Shown: positions 24,617-33,147 of the stretch, in pieces
Layout: every line of letters begins with the position of its first letter
How positions within the stretch are numbered: position 1 is the stretch's first letter
DNA from: SIG622 sp045652245
GTDB taxonomy: Bacteria > Bacillota > Clostridia > Oscillospirales > CAG-382
DNA length: 64,000 bases
NCBI GenBank assembly: GCA_045652245.1
Contig: JAZRTY010000023.1
Span: 1-64,000 of the forward strand
Direction: 5' to 3'
Notes under the pieces: generated by a model
What the model was told of the DNA's origin: nothing
Databases searched by the model: none
The model's input: the letters and a program-made list of their open reading frames with translations, nothing else
Translations under genes and position numbers: made by a program

Positions 24617-25837
24617 ATGACAAGTACTTTCTTCAGAAACACACTTGCTTTTTTAGTTGCGACAGCTGTTTTTGTAACATCAATAATTTTCACCTGGCCG
24701 AAGGTAACTCTTGCTGCCACGCTTGCCGAGCAGCAAAAGGAATTAAGCTCACTTCAGGATGAGTACTCAAGAGCCGTTCAGAACACACAGACTGTTAAAA
24801 ACCAGCTTGCTGCAAAGACTACTCAAATAAACAACAAGGAATATGAAAAAACCTTGCTTGATACCGAAATTACTGCTCTCACAGGTCAGATTAAAACTGC
24901 TGAAAATCTAATTAACGAATATTCAAGCTATATTGAAGAAAAAGAGCAGGAAAAGCAGGAGCTTTACGATAAAAAAGCCGAGCAGGAGGAAATGCTCGGT
25001 GCGATGCTGAGATTATCATATAAATACGGCGATGCTTCATATATAGATATTCTTCTCGGTGCTCAGAGTATTTCAGATTTTATTCAGAGAATAGACTTTC
25101 TTGCTTATCATATGAAATACAGCTCCACTTTACTTTCCGACATCAATTCAACTACAGCAACACTTGAAGAAATTACAACTAATTTAGGTCTTGCTCTTGA
25201 CTCTGTGAATTCTATAAAGGAAGAAACAGAAAGTGCAAAACAGGAACTTGAGGAAAAGCTTGCAAGGGTTGATACACTAATTGTACAGCTTAATGCAGAT
25301 GCAAAAACTTACAGACAGATGCTTGCGCAAAAGGAAGCTGACAGGCTTGCAATCGAAAAAGAAATGAAGGAACTTGCAGCAGCAATCGCAGCACGTGAAA
25401 AAGCTGAGGGCAAAACCCCTACAACCTCCTTTGCTGTTGACGGAATGTTAGGCTGGCCACTTGTTGGCTATACTATGAAGAATCTGACTTCGAGCTATGG
25501 TACAAGACGTGACCCGTTCACCGGTGCGTCTGCATTCCATAACGGTCTTGATGTTGGCGCTCCTTACGGCACAAATATACTTGCTGCTGAAAGCGGTACG
25601 GTAATCCGTGCTTCCTGGTACAGCTCATACGGCAACTGTGTAATGATAGACCACGGTGCCGGACTTATAACTCTTTACGCTCATTGTAGTGGTTACAATG
25701 TTAAGGTTGGTCAGACTGTTACCAAGGGTGATGTGATTGCGTATGTCGGTTCAACCGGCAGATCAACAGGTAATCATCTGCACTTTACAGTTTTTATTAA
25801 CGGACAAACAACAGACCCCGGTAAGTACTTATCATAA
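24617..25837 (+). CDS. Murein hydrolase activator/peptidase, EnvC/PcsB-like with M23 domain
   Basis: A 406-residue protein from the ATG at 24617, 5 bp after GGAGG. A signal peptide ends near TLAA. Residues about 35-270 are a long coiled coil (LAEQQKELSSLQDEYSRAVQ and so on). The C-terminal LytM/M23 domain has HNGLDVGAPYGT, a conserved tract VMIDHGAGLITLYAHCS and HLHF, so the zinc ligands seem present. FtsEX-driven coiled-coil movement exposing the peptidase is the known model. Here it follows ftsX directly. Confidence 0.92.
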   Translation: MTSTFFRNTLAFLVATAVFVTSIIFTWPKVTLAATLAEQQKELSSLQDEYSRAVQNTQTVKNQLAAKTTQINNKEYEKTLLDTEITALTGQIKTAENLINEYSSYIEEKEQEKQELYDKKAEQEEMLGAMLRLSYKYGDASYIDILLGAQSISDFIQRIDFLAYHMKYSSTLLSDINSTTATLEEITTNLGLALDSVNSIKEETESAKQELEEKLARVDTLIVQLNADAKTYRQMLAQKEADRLAIEKEMKELAAAIAAREKAEGKTPTTSFAVDGMLGWPLVGYTMKNLTSSYGTRRDPFTGASAFHNGLDVGAPYGTNILAAESGTVIRASWYSSYGNCVMIDHGAGLITLYAHCSGYNVKVGQTVTKGDVIAYVGSTGRSTGNHLHFTVFINGQTTDPGKYLS

Positions 25838-25854
25838 TATAACGGAGAACTACA

Positions 25855-27126
25855 ATGAACAAGAAAATTCCCGTAAGCATTGCAGCCTTTCTTATTTTGG
25901 TTGGAATTCTTACTACCTTTATGATTACTTCGACCTATATCGAAAAAAAATACAACGATATTTTCTATGAAATTTCCGGTGACGACAGTACCTTTTCAAA
26001 AATCAACGCAATTGACACGATAGTGCGGAAAAACTATGTAGGCAACATTGATGAAGCTGAGCTTGAAAGCGGAATTATTCAGGGTTACCTTTTCGGTCTG
26101 GGTGACAAATATGCCACATATATGGACAAAGAGGAATTTGCAAGCTACATTTCAAAAAATAACGGAAAGCAGATTGGAATCGGAATTACCGTTATATACG
26201 ATAACACACTTTCCGGAATGTATATCACAAATGTTTCTAAGGACTCCCCTGCAATGAGAGCAGGTCTTGTTGCCGGTGATATTATAAGCGCCGTTGACGG
26301 AATGACAATTTCCGAGAGAGGCTACTATAACACTGTAAGCTACATCGGAAGTGGAAATGCAGGAGACCCGTTAGTACTATCGGTTGAAAAGGCACCGAAT
26401 TACTATGAAGAAATAGAAGTGACCCTTCAAAGAGAGGTTATTGAAACTCATACCGTTACCCATCAGATGTACAAAGACAGTCTCGGTTATATAGCAATTT
26501 CCGGCTTTAATAAAGTAACTCCGACAGAATTTGTACAGGCAATATCCGAGCTTACAAGCAAGGGGGCAGAGGGCTTTATCTTTGATGTTCGTAACAATTC
26601 AGGCGGCGACCTTGAAGGTATAAAGGGTGTTCTTGACTATCTTCTCCCCGAGGGACCAATTATAAGGATAATTTCAAAAGACGGAAACGAACAGGTTATA
26701 AATTCTGATGCGAATTCAGTAGAGCTTCCGATGGTAGTATTAGTCAACGGAAATACGGCAAGTGCTGCCGAGCTTTTTGCAAGTGCTTTGCATGACTACA
26801 AAAAAGCGACTCTTATCGGTACAAAAACCTATGGTAAGGGTACTATGCAGACTATGATGCGTCTTGCAGATAACAGCGCTCTCTCTATTTCAACCCAGAT
26901 GTACAATCCCCCGTATTCAGACAACTATGAGGGAATTGGTATAACACCGGATATAGAAGTAGATTTAACTGTAGAACAGCATTCAAAATTCTATCTTCTG
27001 ACTCTTGATGAGGACCCACAGGTTCAGGTTGCATACAATCATCTTGTTCCACCTGAAAATCCTGCTGAAACAGAGGATGGAAATACTGATGAAACTGAAG
27101 AAGCTCCTGAAGCAGCACAGGAATAA
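25855..27126 (+). CDS. C-terminal processing peptidase (S41 family, CtpA/CtpB-like)
   Basis: A 423-residue protein with an N-terminal membrane anchor (IPVSIAAFLILVGILTTFMI). The PDZ domain (about 100-190) contains ISKDSPAMRAGLVAGDIISAVDG-type motifs in broken order. The S41 catalytic domain holds FDVRNNSGG, the nucleophile in NTASAAELF and the Lys of TYGKG. The C-terminal 30 residues are acidic and Glu/Pro rich. It ends the ftsEX-M23 operon, 17 bp after the M23 gene, suggesting a shared role in cell-wall turnover. Confidence 0.92.
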   Translation: MNKKIPVSIAAFLILVGILTTFMITSTYIEKKYNDIFYEISGDDSTFSKINAIDTIVRKNYVGNIDEAELESGIIQGYLFGLGDKYATYMDKEEFASYISKNNGKQIGIGITVIYDNTLSGMYITNVSKDSPAMRAGLVAGDIISAVDGMTISERGYYNTVSYIGSGNAGDPLVLSVEKAPNYYEEIEVTLQREVIETHTVTHQMYKDSLGYIAISGFNKVTPTEFVQAISELTSKGAEGFIFDVRNNSGGDLEGIKGVLDYLLPEGPIIRIISKDGNEQVINSDANSVELPMVVLVNGNTASAAELFASALHDYKKATLIGTKTYGKGTMQTMMRLADNSALSISTQMYNPPYSDNYEGIGITPDIEVDLTVEQHSKFYLLTLDEDPQVQVAYNHLVPPENPAETEDGNTDETEEAPEAAQE

Positions 27127-27152
27127 ATAACACAAAAAAATCAATATAAAAA

Positions 27153-27187
27153 AGAAAAACGGTTTAAAAGCCGTTTTTCTTTTTTTA
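27153..27187 (+). terminator. Terminator of the ftsEX operon
   Basis: AGAAAAACGG (27153-27162) pairs with CCGTTTTTCT (27171-27180), then T6. Confidence 0.85.
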
Positions 27188-27190
27188 AAA

Positions 27191-27228
27191 TACATTAAAG
27201 AGCGTCAATTTTGACGCTCTTTAATGTA
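27191..27228. terminator. Bidirectional terminator between ctp and lexA
   Basis: A perfect 18-bp stem, TACATTAAAGAGCGTCAA (27191-27208) with its complement at 27211-27228, has a TT loop and T/A runs on both sides. It lies 5 bp from the lexA stop codon and serves both converging units. Confidence 0.85.
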
Positions 27229-27233
27229 TTTTT

Positions 27234-27839
27234 TTAATAATATCTTGCAAGAGCAACAACCTTGCCAAGGATTGTTACGGTATCGGTGTAAATCGGCTCC
27301 ATTTCGGAGTTTTCGGGTTGTAGTCTATATCTTCCATCTTCCTTGAAGAAACGCTTTACAGTTGCCTCATCGTCAATCATAGCAACGACAATTTCACCGT
27401 TATCGGCATATTCCCTTTTTTCAACGATTACAATATCGCCATTCAGAATACCGATATCCTTCATACTCTCACCCTTGACACGAAGTCCGAAAAGGGTATC
27501 TCTTTCAAAGCTTTTCTCTGTGGAATAATCTATTGTTCCGTCATAATTCTCAACAGTAAGTATCGGTGTACCTGCTGCTACCTGACCTATAATCGGAACC
27601 TGATAATGTCTGCGATTATTACCGGGAAGCTCAAGTCGTAATGTACGGGATTTTCCGGGTTCTTTTACAATATAGCCTTTTGCCTCAAGCTTTTCAATAT
27701 ACATCTGTGCTGTTGAAGTGGATTTTATCTGCAAGGCTGTGCAGATGTCCCTCACAGAAGGGGCATATCCCGTTTTGTTCATTGTTTCAGCGATATAATC
27801 AAGTACAAGCTTCTCCTTTGGCTTCAAGGTATGTGTCAT
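27234..27839 (-). CDS. lexA: SOS repressor LexA
   Basis: A 201-residue protein starting MTHTLKPKEK, 8 bp after GAAAGGTG on the minus strand; the frame is open further upstream but that part overlaps the operator. The HTH is APSVRDICTALQIKSTSTAQMYIEKLEAKG. The autocleavage bond is Ala-Gly in QVAAGTP, the nucleophile is Ser in GESMKDIGI and the base Lys in ATVKRFF. It represses damage genes until RecA promotes cleavage. An SOS box lies over its start region and a second one further upstream. Confidence 0.96.
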   Translation of the reverse strand: MTHTLKPKEKLVLDYIAETMNKTGYAPSVRDICTALQIKSTSTAQMYIEKLEAKGYIVKEPGKSRTLRLELPGNNRRHYQVPIIGQVAAGTPILTVENYDGTIDYSTEKSFERDTLFGLRVKGESMKDIGILNGDIVIVEKREYADNGEIVVAMIDDEATVKRFFKEDGRYRLQPENSEMEPIYTDTVTILGKVVALARYY

Positions 27840-27870
27840 AAATTTAGTCACCTTTCTTATTATGTTGATG

Positions 27871-27918
27871 AACATATGTACTATATATATTTTAACACAA
27901 ACCTCATAAAAAGTCAAA
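27871..27918 (-). promoter_or_regulatory. lexA promoter with overlapping SOS box
   Basis: On the minus strand TTGACT (27918-27913), a 17-bp spacer and TAAAAT (27895-27890). Just downstream, GAACATATGTAC (27871-27882) matches the Gram-positive SOS box GAACnnnnGTTC with one mismatch, so LexA probably controls itself. Confidence 0.75.
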
Positions 27919-27946
27919 CAAATATTCTGTTTTTTCTTATTTTATC

Positions 27947-27959
27947 GAACAATTGTTTA
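27947..27959. promoter_or_regulatory. Second SOS-box-like site
   Basis: CGAACAATTGTTT matches the CGAACRNRYGTTYC pattern closely. It lies about 30 bp upstream of the lexA -35. Confidence 0.6.
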
Positions 27960-28062
27960 CAATAAGGTAATAAACAGGGGGCATAAAAAATACTTCAGAA
28001 TACACAATCCGAATCCCAAAAAGTAGGAGTATACGTCGAGAGGTGAAAATACATATATATAA

Positions 28063-28090
28063 AGAAAAACGGCTTTGCAGCCGTTTTTCT
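28063..28090 (-). terminator. Terminator of the carbohydrate ABC-transporter locus
   Basis: AGAAAAACGGCT (28063-28074) pairs perfectly with AGCCGTTTTTCT (28079-28090) around a 4-nt loop, with T-rich sequence after it on the minus strand. Confidence 0.85.
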
Positions 28091-28097
28091 ACTTTTA

Positions 28098-29141
28098 TTA
28101 ACCAACGATACCGGAACGTTCGATACCCTGTACCAGAGATTTCTGTGCAAACAGGAATATGATGAACAGAGGGAGTATTACCAGCAAACCACAAGTGTTA
28201 AGTATTGCCGACTCCTGAAGAGGAGCTGTCTGCGATACTGTTGTGAGCGACTCGGGAATTCGTATTACAGCCGGTAGGAAATGTGGCGAGTTAGCACCTA
28301 TAAAGAACAGACCGTTATAATACTTATCAGTCCAAGCCCATGAGAACGCAAACATAAATACAGTTGTCATCATCGGGATGGTAAGGGGAAGAATAATTCT
28401 GAAGTATGTTTTGAAAATACCGGAGCCGTCAACATATGCCGCTTCTTCAAGTTCATCAGGAACGCCCTTGTAGAACTGTCTGAAGATAAAGATATACAGA
28501 CCATTCTTAAACGCAAGTGCGAACAATGAAAGAATTATCAACGGCAAAACTGTATCAATAAGCTTGATAGATGTTGCTTTTGCACCGAACAGATCAGCAA
28601 AGAAACCGTAGATACCGTAAATATCAAAGTATCTGAATTTCATAAACATTGAAAGCTGAAGTGTCTTATGTGGCACTACCATTGAAAGTACTACGCAGGC
28701 AAATACGAATGATTTACCTTTGAATTTGAACTTTGCAAGACCGTAACCTACAAAAGCAGTAATCAATGTCTGGATAAGCGCTGTTGAAAGTGCGAGCGCT
28801 GCTGTGTTAATCAATGCCTTGAAATAATCATTTTCGATAATTACATATCTGTATGTATCAAGTGTAGGATATTTCGGAATAAGCTTTACAGTTACATCCG
28901 CAAAGTCGGAAGCACTCATGAAGGAGGCTGAAATCTTTGTGATAAACGGATAAATGATTATGTAAGAAATACCAACAAGGAATACATAGGTGAAGATTTT
29001 AACTATAACGTTCTTAAAAAACTCAAACGAAAAAATCTTCATAAAAAGACGTTTTCTTAAAGAAAGCTTACCCTCAAAGTCCTTTTTCATACTCTTTTTG
29101 GAGGCTGAGTTCTTTTTTACTTTTTCAACTATTGAATTCAT
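28098..29141 (-). CDS. Carbohydrate ABC transporter permease (MalG type)
   Basis: A 347-residue inner-membrane permease with six predicted membrane segments. The EAA loop that contacts the ATPase is EEAAYVDGSGIFKTYFRIILPL. A basic N-terminal extension of about 50 residues precedes the first segment. Its partner is the permease encoded just before it in the operon (29159-30121). It closes the operon. The sugar cannot be told from sequence. Confidence 0.92.
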   Translation of the reverse strand: MNSIVEKVKKNSASKKSMKKDFEGKLSLRKRLFMKIFSFEFFKNVIVKIFTYVFLVGISYIIIYPFITKISASFMSASDFADVTVKLIPKYPTLDTYRYVIIENDYFKALINTAALALSTALIQTLITAFVGYGLAKFKFKGKSFVFACVVLSMVVPHKTLQLSMFMKFRYFDIYGIYGFFADLFGAKATSIKLIDTVLPLIILSLFALAFKNGLYIFIFRQFYKGVPDELEEAAYVDGSGIFKTYFRIILPLTIPMMTTVFMFAFSWAWTDKYYNGLFFIGANSPHFLPAVIRIPESLTTVSQTAPLQESAILNTCGLLVILPLFIIFLFAQKSLVQGIERSGIVG

Positions 29142-29158
29142 TTTATTACCTCCTAAAA

Positions 29159-30121
29159 TTAATCTCTACGCTGATAGAATACGAACGAGGAAAGGATAAG
29201 AGCTATTATCACAATCATAAGTATTACTACAATAAAGTACATCCAGCTCATCGCTGAGGATATTACCTGTCCGTCCTTTACTGTAGAATATACATTGCTG
29301 ATGTATGACATAACTGCGTTTGATTCTGATGTAAAGGAGTCAATTACTGTATAAATTGCATTTACAAGAATCATAGGGCTTATCATCGGGAAGGTAATCT
29401 TCCAGAAGGTTTCCCAGGCAGACGCACCCTCCATTGTACAGGATTCGTAAATTGACGGTGAAATAGACTGAAGACCTGCAAGGAATACAAGCATCTGTAC
29501 ACCGGAACGGTTTACGATATTAAAGATGTTATTAACTATATTAACAACATATTCAACAAGCTCTGTACCTACTACCATTGAACCGAGCAGGTTTGAAATA
29601 TCCATTGTGTTTACGATATCTGCAGCAGATGACTGCTGAGCATTACCTGTATCAATACCACCAGAGCTCATATACTGGAAAATAACATTTGACTGGTCGA
29701 TTGAATCGATAAGACCGGTTGAGATAATAACAGGAATAAAGAATATTGCTCTGAATACTCCTCGTCCAATCATTTTCTGATTGAGGACAATCGCCATAAA
29801 GAGTGAGAATATTACAATCGCAGGAATATCGAAAACAAGCTGCTTAATACTAGATACAAGTATTCTCAAATAATCCGGGTCGGAGAAGAGTGCTTCACCG
29901 TAGTTTTTGAAACCTACGAACTCAAGCTCAAATCCACCGGGGACTGTCTTCATAAGATTAAAGCTGTACCAAATAGAGTCAAGTAATATCGGAAAGTAAA
30001 TAAGAACCAACCCTGCTACGAACGGAAGCACGAACCACCAGCCCGCACGAGCCTTTTTTCTATCGAGAGATGCAGGTTTTTTCTTGACATTTGCTTTTGA
30101 GTTAACTGCTGTGTTATTCAT
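29159..30121 (-). CDS. Sugar ABC transporter permease (MalF type)
   Basis: A 320-residue permease with six membrane segments and an EAA loop YESCTMEGASAWETFWKITFPM, with Cys-Thr in place of the usual Ala-Ala. A 75-residue loop after the third segment (about 150-195) carries polar residues. It pairs with 28098-29141 to make a heterodimeric pore. It lies 17 bp upstream of that gene and 16 bp downstream of the DUF5696-like gene. Confidence 0.9.
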   Translation of the reverse strand: MNNTAVNSKANVKKKPASLDRKKARAGWWFVLPFVAGLVLIYFPILLDSIWYSFNLMKTVPGGFELEFVGFKNYGEALFSDPDYLRILVSSIKQLVFDIPAIVIFSLFMAIVLNQKMIGRGVFRAIFFIPVIISTGLIDSIDQSNVIFQYMSSGGIDTGNAQQSSAADIVNTMDISNLLGSMVVGTELVEYVVNIVNNIFNIVNRSGVQMLVFLAGLQSISPSIYESCTMEGASAWETFWKITFPMISPMILVNAIYTVIDSFTSESNAVMSYISNVYSTVKDGQVISSAMSWMYFIVVILMIVIIALILSSFVFYQRRD

Positions 30122-30137
30122 ATTTTCACCCCCCGAA

Positions 30138-33128
30138 TTACTGCTTTACAAATCCCATCGCTTCGATAGCTACACCGTCTATCTCTACGGGATTTGTGTT
30201 ATAGTTGAGCAAGAATGTTGTTCCGTTGCTGTACTGTACCTTTACGACTCTTGTGTCAAGATACTCATGGCTTGTTATAGTTTCGTACTTAACATCCTTT
30301 AGAGCTTCATTAAGTGTTTCATAGGTCTTTGCAAGGTCTTCTCTCCAGATATTGTATCTGATAGAATAGTACTTACTGAAATCTTTGAAGGACTTAAGCT
30401 CTGATGTGTTTTCATTTCTTGCTGAAAGAATGAAGTATGGTGACGCACCGCTTTCAATTGCCTTAAGAAGACTCTTTTCAAAGTCACCGTCAAGGTTAAT
30501 CGCAGTACCTGCATAATTCTTATATCCGTGAAGCACCATTCCATAGAAAGGAACTGCCTCAGATGCAAATACGTTTTCACTTGATGTAAGAGGCATATTT
30601 ATAATGTGATCAACATACGGAAGTGCGTAAGCGTTACCGCCACTTACAAGAACCGAACCGTTATCTTCTTTAATTCTTGAAAGAAGCGCTGTTACAGTTT
30701 CCTTTGAGTCCTCACGTGTGAGAGGATAATCGTCGTTATGGTCAGAAGAAAGCTCAGCACCGAGTGATGCAACTGACATACCACCTATGCCAAACTTTGC
30801 ATACTGGTCGCCTGCCTTTTCATAGAACTTAAGCATCGCTGTAGGAGAAAGGATTAACTGTCCGTCAGGCTCATACTGCTGGAACAAAGCACTGTAGGTC
30901 TTATGCTCGGAAGTACGTCCGTCGATTGTCTGAACAGAATCATCCTTGTAATTAAAGCCATCGCCGAAGCCTGTCTTATTTACATAAGTGTATTCAACAT
31001 CGGGGTAAATCTTAAAGCCGTTCTCACTTGCGAATGCAAGAAGTTTTGAAAGCCCCTCTTCCCCGCCGATTGCCTTATCTACCTTAAACTTTGTAGGTAC
31101 TGTCTTATAAAGACCACCGTTATACCAGCCTGTATATTTAACAACAACGTTAGGAACCGAAATTGTCCTTTCATTTTCTGTTCCCTTATCAACTGTAATG
31201 CCGTTCTTAAGCTCTGTCAGAACCTCGATACAATCATCAAAGGTTGTAAGAGGTGTCTGAACGCCGTAAGGAATTCCGGCTAATCTCTTCGTTGTTCCTA
31301 TCGAACCGAAGTTTTCAATATAAAGAGGAATATCCTCGCTTCCACTTTCGTCAAGCTTTGTAAGAACGCCTTTATTTACAAGGTAATCACGGAGTGCAGC
31401 AGCCATTCCGGCTGTTGTAGCCTGCTCTCCCTCTACGGGAATGAATCTGATTGTGAAGTTTCCTGCATACTTTCTGTCTGCAGTTACAGACCACATCGCA
31501 TTACCTGTTGCAGAAATACCTGTAAGCTCATATGCGTCGGTAGGTCTGGGAGTAAATGTTGCATAAGCTGAATGATATTTATGAGTAATACCACCATGTG
31601 AGGTTGTAATTTCAGCCATTGATTCGCCTTCTTCAATATATGCAACGTATCCTGCCTTAATCTGCTTTGTTTCATCATAATTTACGAAGGGATAAGACTG
31701 TGCAAGGAACTCTGTTGAATTTTCTTCGCCTTCCTCTCCTTCAGCAGCGTCTGCATCTGTATTTGCTTCAGTTTCTGCTGTCGGCTCTTCAGGTTCAACC
31801 TTTGGCTCAGTAGTTTCACCATTTGCTTCTGCAATCATCTGTGCCTTGATAGTTTCAACATCGTCATATGCTACGAGCTCACCAGATTCGATTGCTGCGT
31901 CATAGCCTTCTTTATCAAAGGTATAGAACTCTGATTCTCTTATTACACCATAAGCAGGAAGCCTCATTTGTTCCTGGTTTGCACCACTGATTTGATGGAA
32001 GGAATAGTCCTGTCCGTAAACCTTACTGGAAATGTTAAGCTCTGCATTCGACTTTTCTGCGTCCTCGAATTTTACAATTGAGCCGGCACCATCGCTTATA
32101 AGTGTATATCCATCTTCGCCATTTACACCTGCTCCAAAATACGGAAGAACTGTTACTGTACGAATTGAGAAGGATGTTGAATCAAATCTGATGTTATTAG
32201 CCGGAACTCTTACCTTTAAGCCTTCGTCATCGAGGTAATATTCGATTGATGCTTTAAAGAGCGGCAGCTTTGCATTTGATGTTTCGAATTCAACCTTTTC
32301 ATGGTCTGCTTCAAGATCATCAAAGGTATAATCAGTGTAGGTTGTGATAAGATGCTCGAGGTTTTTCTTTTCCTTTACTGTTGTTCCCATAGTAATCATA
32401 TAAACTGCGTACTTCTTTGTAATCGGGAAGGTCTGCATCATCTTCTTTCTCGACTCTTCAGAAAGCTTTTCGGAATTTGCATCCTTAAGCTGGAAGTATG
32501 CCTTCATATAAGTATAGGGATTTTTGTTGATTACTTCATCAACAAAGGTTCTGCCATTTTCATCCTTTTGTGGCATTTTTTCAAGAATTTCGTTCTCGAA
32601 TCTTGATTTTTCAATGAGCTCGGGAACAAGAATTCTTGCCTGCTCACGTCCCATTGTGTAGTCTACCTGTAAACCACCACGGATAGGCTGCATTGAAATC
32701 TGGCGATTGAGCGCCGCTTCCTTATAGGAATACATTGTCGCTTCACCGGAACCTGTTGAATACTTTATAGCGATTTGTGAAAGTAATCTGTACTTTGTTT
32801 CTGTTGTTTTGTCGTCCTTTGACATTGATGCAACATCATAGGGGTTTGAGAAGAGAATTTGACCTGTGCTTTTTGTTACCAAAGCAATTTCGCCTGTTTC
32901 TTCAAGTCCCCAGAGCTCGAACTTATCATTCTCGCAATAAAGAGTCATTGTTGCAAGCTTTTCATATGGTGAACTGTACTCGATTTTTGTATAATCGGCA
33001 AGCGGTACAACTATCTCTTCAGTTTCCTCTGCTTTGTTGCTGCTTTCTGCAGCAACAGCAGTTGATACAGCCACATTTACAAGCATCACTCCGGAAAGAA
33101 GAAGTGCAAGTATTTTATTAAGTTTCAT
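30138..33128 (-). CDS. Secreted DUF5696-like protein, probably glycoside-hydrolase-related
   Basis: A 996-residue protein from the ATG at 33128, with GGGGAGG upstream; an in-frame extension of 14 codons is rejected. A signal peptide (KLNKILALLLSGVMLVNVAVSTAVAA) is followed by beta-rich N-terminal domains, an acidic linker at about 450-480, and a C-terminal half that looks like a TIM barrel (VVKYTGWYNGG, FKIYPDVEYTY, FGIGGMSVASLGAELSSD, VLVSGGNAYALPYVDHIINMPL). That pattern is seen in DUF5696 proteins found in carbohydrate-uptake loci. Polysaccharide binding or hydrolysis is inference from fold and context. Confidence 0.7.
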   Translation of the reverse strand: MKLNKILALLLSGVMLVNVAVSTAVAAESSNKAEETEEIVVPLADYTKIEYSSPYEKLATMTLYCENDKFELWGLEETGEIALVTKSTGQILFSNPYDVASMSKDDKTTETKYRLLSQIAIKYSTGSGEATMYSYKEAALNRQISMQPIRGGLQVDYTMGREQARILVPELIEKSRFENEILEKMPQKDENGRTFVDEVINKNPYTYMKAYFQLKDANSEKLSEESRKKMMQTFPITKKYAVYMITMGTTVKEKKNLEHLITTYTDYTFDDLEADHEKVEFETSNAKLPLFKASIEYYLDDEGLKVRVPANNIRFDSTSFSIRTVTVLPYFGAGVNGEDGYTLISDGAGSIVKFEDAEKSNAELNISSKVYGQDYSFHQISGANQEQMRLPAYGVIRESEFYTFDKEGYDAAIESGELVAYDDVETIKAQMIAEANGETTEPKVEPEEPTAETEANTDADAAEGEEGEENSTEFLAQSYPFVNYDETKQIKAGYVAYIEEGESMAEITTSHGGITHKYHSAYATFTPRPTDAYELTGISATGNAMWSVTADRKYAGNFTIRFIPVEGEQATTAGMAAALRDYLVNKGVLTKLDESGSEDIPLYIENFGSIGTTKRLAGIPYGVQTPLTTFDDCIEVLTELKNGITVDKGTENERTISVPNVVVKYTGWYNGGLYKTVPTKFKVDKAIGGEEGLSKLLAFASENGFKIYPDVEYTYVNKTGFGDGFNYKDDSVQTIDGRTSEHKTYSALFQQYEPDGQLILSPTAMLKFYEKAGDQYAKFGIGGMSVASLGAELSSDHNDDYPLTREDSKETVTALLSRIKEDNGSVLVSGGNAYALPYVDHIINMPLTSSENVFASEAVPFYGMVLHGYKNYAGTAINLDGDFEKSLLKAIESGASPYFILSARNENTSELKSFKDFSKYYSIRYNIWREDLAKTYETLNEALKDVKYETITSHEYLDTRVVKVQYSNGTTFLLNYNTNPVEIDGVAIEAMGFVKQ

Positions 33129-33147
33129 ATTTTTTACCTCCCCTTTC

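Noticed and set aside
32301..32606. Plus-strand 101-codon frame
   Set aside because: It lies antisense within the DUF5696-like gene and is Cys/His-rich without a start signal.
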